A stretch of 64,000 bases of DNA from Polyangiaceae bacterium. Lineage in GTDB: Bacteria > Myxococcota_A > Polyangia > Polyangiales > Polyangiaceae. Numbering within the stretch: position 1 is the first letter of the stretch; each line of letters starts with the position of its first letter. Shown here one piece after another: positions 60,326-64,000 of this stretch. The notes under the pieces were generated by a model. That model ran no database searches and was not told the origin of the DNA. It saw only the letters and a program-made list of their open reading frames with translations. The position numbers and the translations under genes were made by a program. Location: NCBI GenBank assembly GCA_009781005.1, contig WQYX01000004.1:36209-100208 (forward strand). Direction: 5' to 3'.

Positions 60326-60654
60326 TAGCCTGCTTTCGATTTGACGCGTCGAGCGAACGCTCCGAAACGCCGACTGTTGCAGAGCGCCTCTTTGTCGGCA
60401 CGCGACAGACGCTTGATCGCGGCTTCGAGTGCGAGCGCTTCGCCTTTGGACACGCACTTTCGTCGTGCGCAAAGCTCGAGGGGCCCGCGCCCGCGCGTGT
60501 AGCGAGCGCCTTTGCCGGCGTCGTGCTGCGCGATGCGCGCCGCGACGTCTCGGGCAATCCCCGTGTAGAGCGAGTCATCCGCGCATCGGGCCACGTAGAC
60601 GAACCAGATGTCGTTGTTGCTTACAGGCGAAAGTCCACGGCGACGCGCAATCAT
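60325..60654 (-). CDS. GIY-YIG domain protein (UPF0213-like)
   Basis: The 109-residue protein has the GIY-YIG core WFVYVARCADDSLYTGIARD then RIAQHDAGKGARYTRGRGPL and a later LEAAIKRLSRADKEALC, the pattern of small UPF0213/UvrC-N-like proteins. Function is unknown, perhaps nuclease. The C-terminal KSKAG is encoded by a fragment of a family B end (60329-60348). It directly precedes the thioesterase and follows ligA on the same strand. Confidence 0.82.
   Translation of the reverse strand: MIARRRGLSPVSNNDIWFVYVARCADDSLYTGIARDVAARIAQHDAGKGARYTRGRGPLELCARRKCVSKGEALALEAAIKRLSRADKEALCNSRRFGAFARRVKSKAG
60329..60348. repeat. Family B end fragment B5
   Basis: CCTGCTTTCGATTTGACGCG matches the left terminal repeat of family B. 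It forms the last codons of the GIY-YIG gene. Confidence 0.55.
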
Positions 60655-63021
<2,367 letters not shown>

Positions 63022-63023
<2 letters not shown>

Positions 63024-63063
63024 CCGCGAGGGTGCGAAACCTCGCGTCAACTTGAAAGCGGTC
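63022..63063. repeat. Family B element, mini copy B6
   Basis: GACCGCGAGG and CCTCGCGTCAACTTGAAAGCGGTC enclose only a few bases. The GA of the left end completes the TGA stop of the gene before. Confidence 0.65.
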
Positions 63064-63079
63064 TGGGAAGGGAAAATTC

Positions 63080-63433
63080 ATGATTTGCGGTGGTCTCGTC
63101 ATCTTCTTCGTTCGCGATGTTCATGCGTCGGTGCGCTTCTATGTCGAGACGCTCGGTATGAAGTTCGTCGACGACGCATCGGGCGCATCGATTCTTGATG
63201 CTGGTGGCGGCTTGCGCATCGGCCTGCACGCGATCGAGTCAGGCCGCGCGGAGCAGACTGAACCAAAGGACTCGGTCGTCGTCAGTCTCCTCACCAAGCT
63301 GCCGATCCGCGAGACCATGGCGATCCTCGAGAATCGCGGCGTGACGTTCGACGTACAAGAGATTGGGTCCGGCACCATCGCAGGCTTCCGCGATCCGGAT
63401 GGCAACGCCCTCTGCTTGTTCCAGCCGAAGTAG
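63080..63433 (+). CDS. VOC-superfamily (glyoxalase-like) protein
   Basis: The 117 residues make one VOC module: IFFVRDVHASVRFYVETLGMKFV, then LRIGLHAIESG and ending SGTIAGFRDPDGNALCLFQ. Members include metalloenzymes and resistance proteins. The metal ligands here could be His/Glu, but a specific activity is not assignable. It follows repeat B6 by 16 bp. Confidence 0.82.
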   Translation: MICGGLVIFFVRDVHASVRFYVETLGMKFVDDASGASILDAGGGLRIGLHAIESGRAEQTEPKDSVVVSLLTKLPIRETMAILENRGVTFDVQEIGSGTIAGFRDPDGNALCLFQPK

Positions 63434-63449
63434 GCCTTCTCTCTTGTGG

Positions 63450-63866
63450 TCACGCCGTTGCGAGCGGCAGATCTGGCTCGAACATCGGCGGCGCGAAACC
63501 GTGCACGCGATCGAGCAGGAGGAGCAGGCTTTCCTCGACGAGTGGTTTTCTGATGACCGCGTTCGGACCGAACACTCCGAAGTCATTTCGGGCAAGCTCG
63601 AACGCGGTCGAAAGCGCGACGACGGGCACGTCCCTCAGTGTGGCGTCCATGCGCAGTGTGCGCAAAAGATCACCGCCGTGCACGTCCGTTGGCAACTCGA
63701 GATCGAGCAGGATTGCGTCGGGCCGTTCGGACCGGGCGAGCTTCAACGCCAAGTCAACGTCGCGCGCGATGCTTACGTCGTAGTCGTCTACCTCGAAGAT
63801 TCGAGCAAGCAGCTCCGCGGCGCGGCGATCGCCTTCGACGACGAGAAGGTGAGGCACACGAATCAT
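63450..63866 (-). CDS. Single-domain response regulator
   Basis: The 138-residue CheY-like receiver has HLLVVEGDRRAAELLARIFE at the start, the phosphorylation Asp in AILLDLELP (~55), VPVVALSTAF and the switch Lys in VIRKPLVEE. One of the two usual N-terminal acidic residues reads EGD. There is no output domain. No kinase gene is adjacent. Confidence 0.9.
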   Translation of the reverse strand: MIRVPHLLVVEGDRRAAELLARIFEVDDYDVSIARDVDLALKLARSERPDAILLDLELPTDVHGGDLLRTLRMDATLRDVPVVALSTAFELARNDFGVFGPNAVIRKPLVEESLLLLLDRVHGFAPPMFEPDLPLATA

Positions 63867-63951
63867 GCGCCAATTCGTTGCAGATTTCGCGCCTAGGGCG
63901 ATCGGCTACCGCGGTCTTACGTTGAGCTAACGAGAGCGCTCGAGGTCCCAT

Positions 63952-64000
63952 AGCCCGGAGAATTCATGACGCGATTGCGGTAGAAGGCCGATCCCTTTGC
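63952..64000. repeat. Family C repeat, copy C2, cut by the window end
   Basis: AGCCCGGAGAATTCATGACG followed by CGATTGCGGTAGAAGG matches the left arm of C1. The terminal part differs from C1 (GGAGAATTCAT against GAATCATTCAT). The right part is outside the window. Confidence 0.7.

Noticed and set aside
59324..60472. Longer thioesterase with a start at 60472
   Set aside because: The extra 49 residues overlap the GIY-YIG gene antiparallel in frame terms and are Arg-rich. The Met at 60325 directly precedes the conserved part.

Overview
The window is GC-rich, gene-dense bacterial chromosome and most resembles a Myxococcota (deltaproteobacterial-type) genome. That placement is an inference. It rests on many lipoproteins of unknown function, a PilZ protein of the myxobacterial type, a Gly-Gly-Cys / membrane helix / Arg-cluster C-terminus like the MYXO-CTERM tail on two secreted proteins, and very high third-position GC.

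Layout. 1-6400: end of a TreT-like glycosyltransferase, polyphosphate kinase, a GT39-like membrane glycosyltransferase and a DHH phosphoesterase. 6400-12900: a formyltransferase-fold protein, GDPD, a large metallopeptidase/propeller/barrel protein and small proteins. 13100-23050: a lipoprotein penicillin-binding protein, a HEAT-repeat protein, SurA, two tandem DUF3829-like lipoproteins, a PP2C phosphatase and a degenerate PDZ protease. 23250-31640: argH, dinB, an FN3 lipoprotein and an operon with proB and a HemQ-like gene. 31900-32960: an ABC-like protein lacking its ATPase motifs and tRNA-Ser(CGA).

32946-43787 is a ~10.8-kb integrative element inserted in the 3' end of tRNA-Ser. It is bounded by a 14-bp direct repeat. 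It carries a tyrosine integrase (apparently frameshifted), unknown translationally coupled genes, a Mor-like regulator, a ParE-type toxin-antitoxin pair, an AlpA-like regulator, a primase, a DUF927 helicase and then a cluster of TTGCCCGG repeats that looks like a replication origin. No capsid, tail or packaging gene is visible, so it resembles a phage satellite or integrated plasmid.

43837-64000 returns to chromosome: tRNA-Gln, a PilZ protein, an RRM protein divergent from a DEAD-box helicase, malQ divergent from glgE-maltokinase (alpha-glucan synthesis), two paralogous polysaccharide deacetylases flanking a beta-propeller lipoprotein, a thioesterase, a GIY-YIG protein, ligA, a VOC protein and a response regulator.

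The most striking pattern outside the element is a set of dispersed palindromic repeats in three families (called A, B and C here). Family A has terminal arms that change in a compensating way from copy to copy. Family B has ~20-bp terminal inverted repeats, and one copy lies in frame inside a thioesterase gene. The ends of A and B repeatedly supply the stop codon of neighbouring genes, one A copy supplies a start codon, and an A and a B copy share a nested cassette. No transposase for them is seen in the window.
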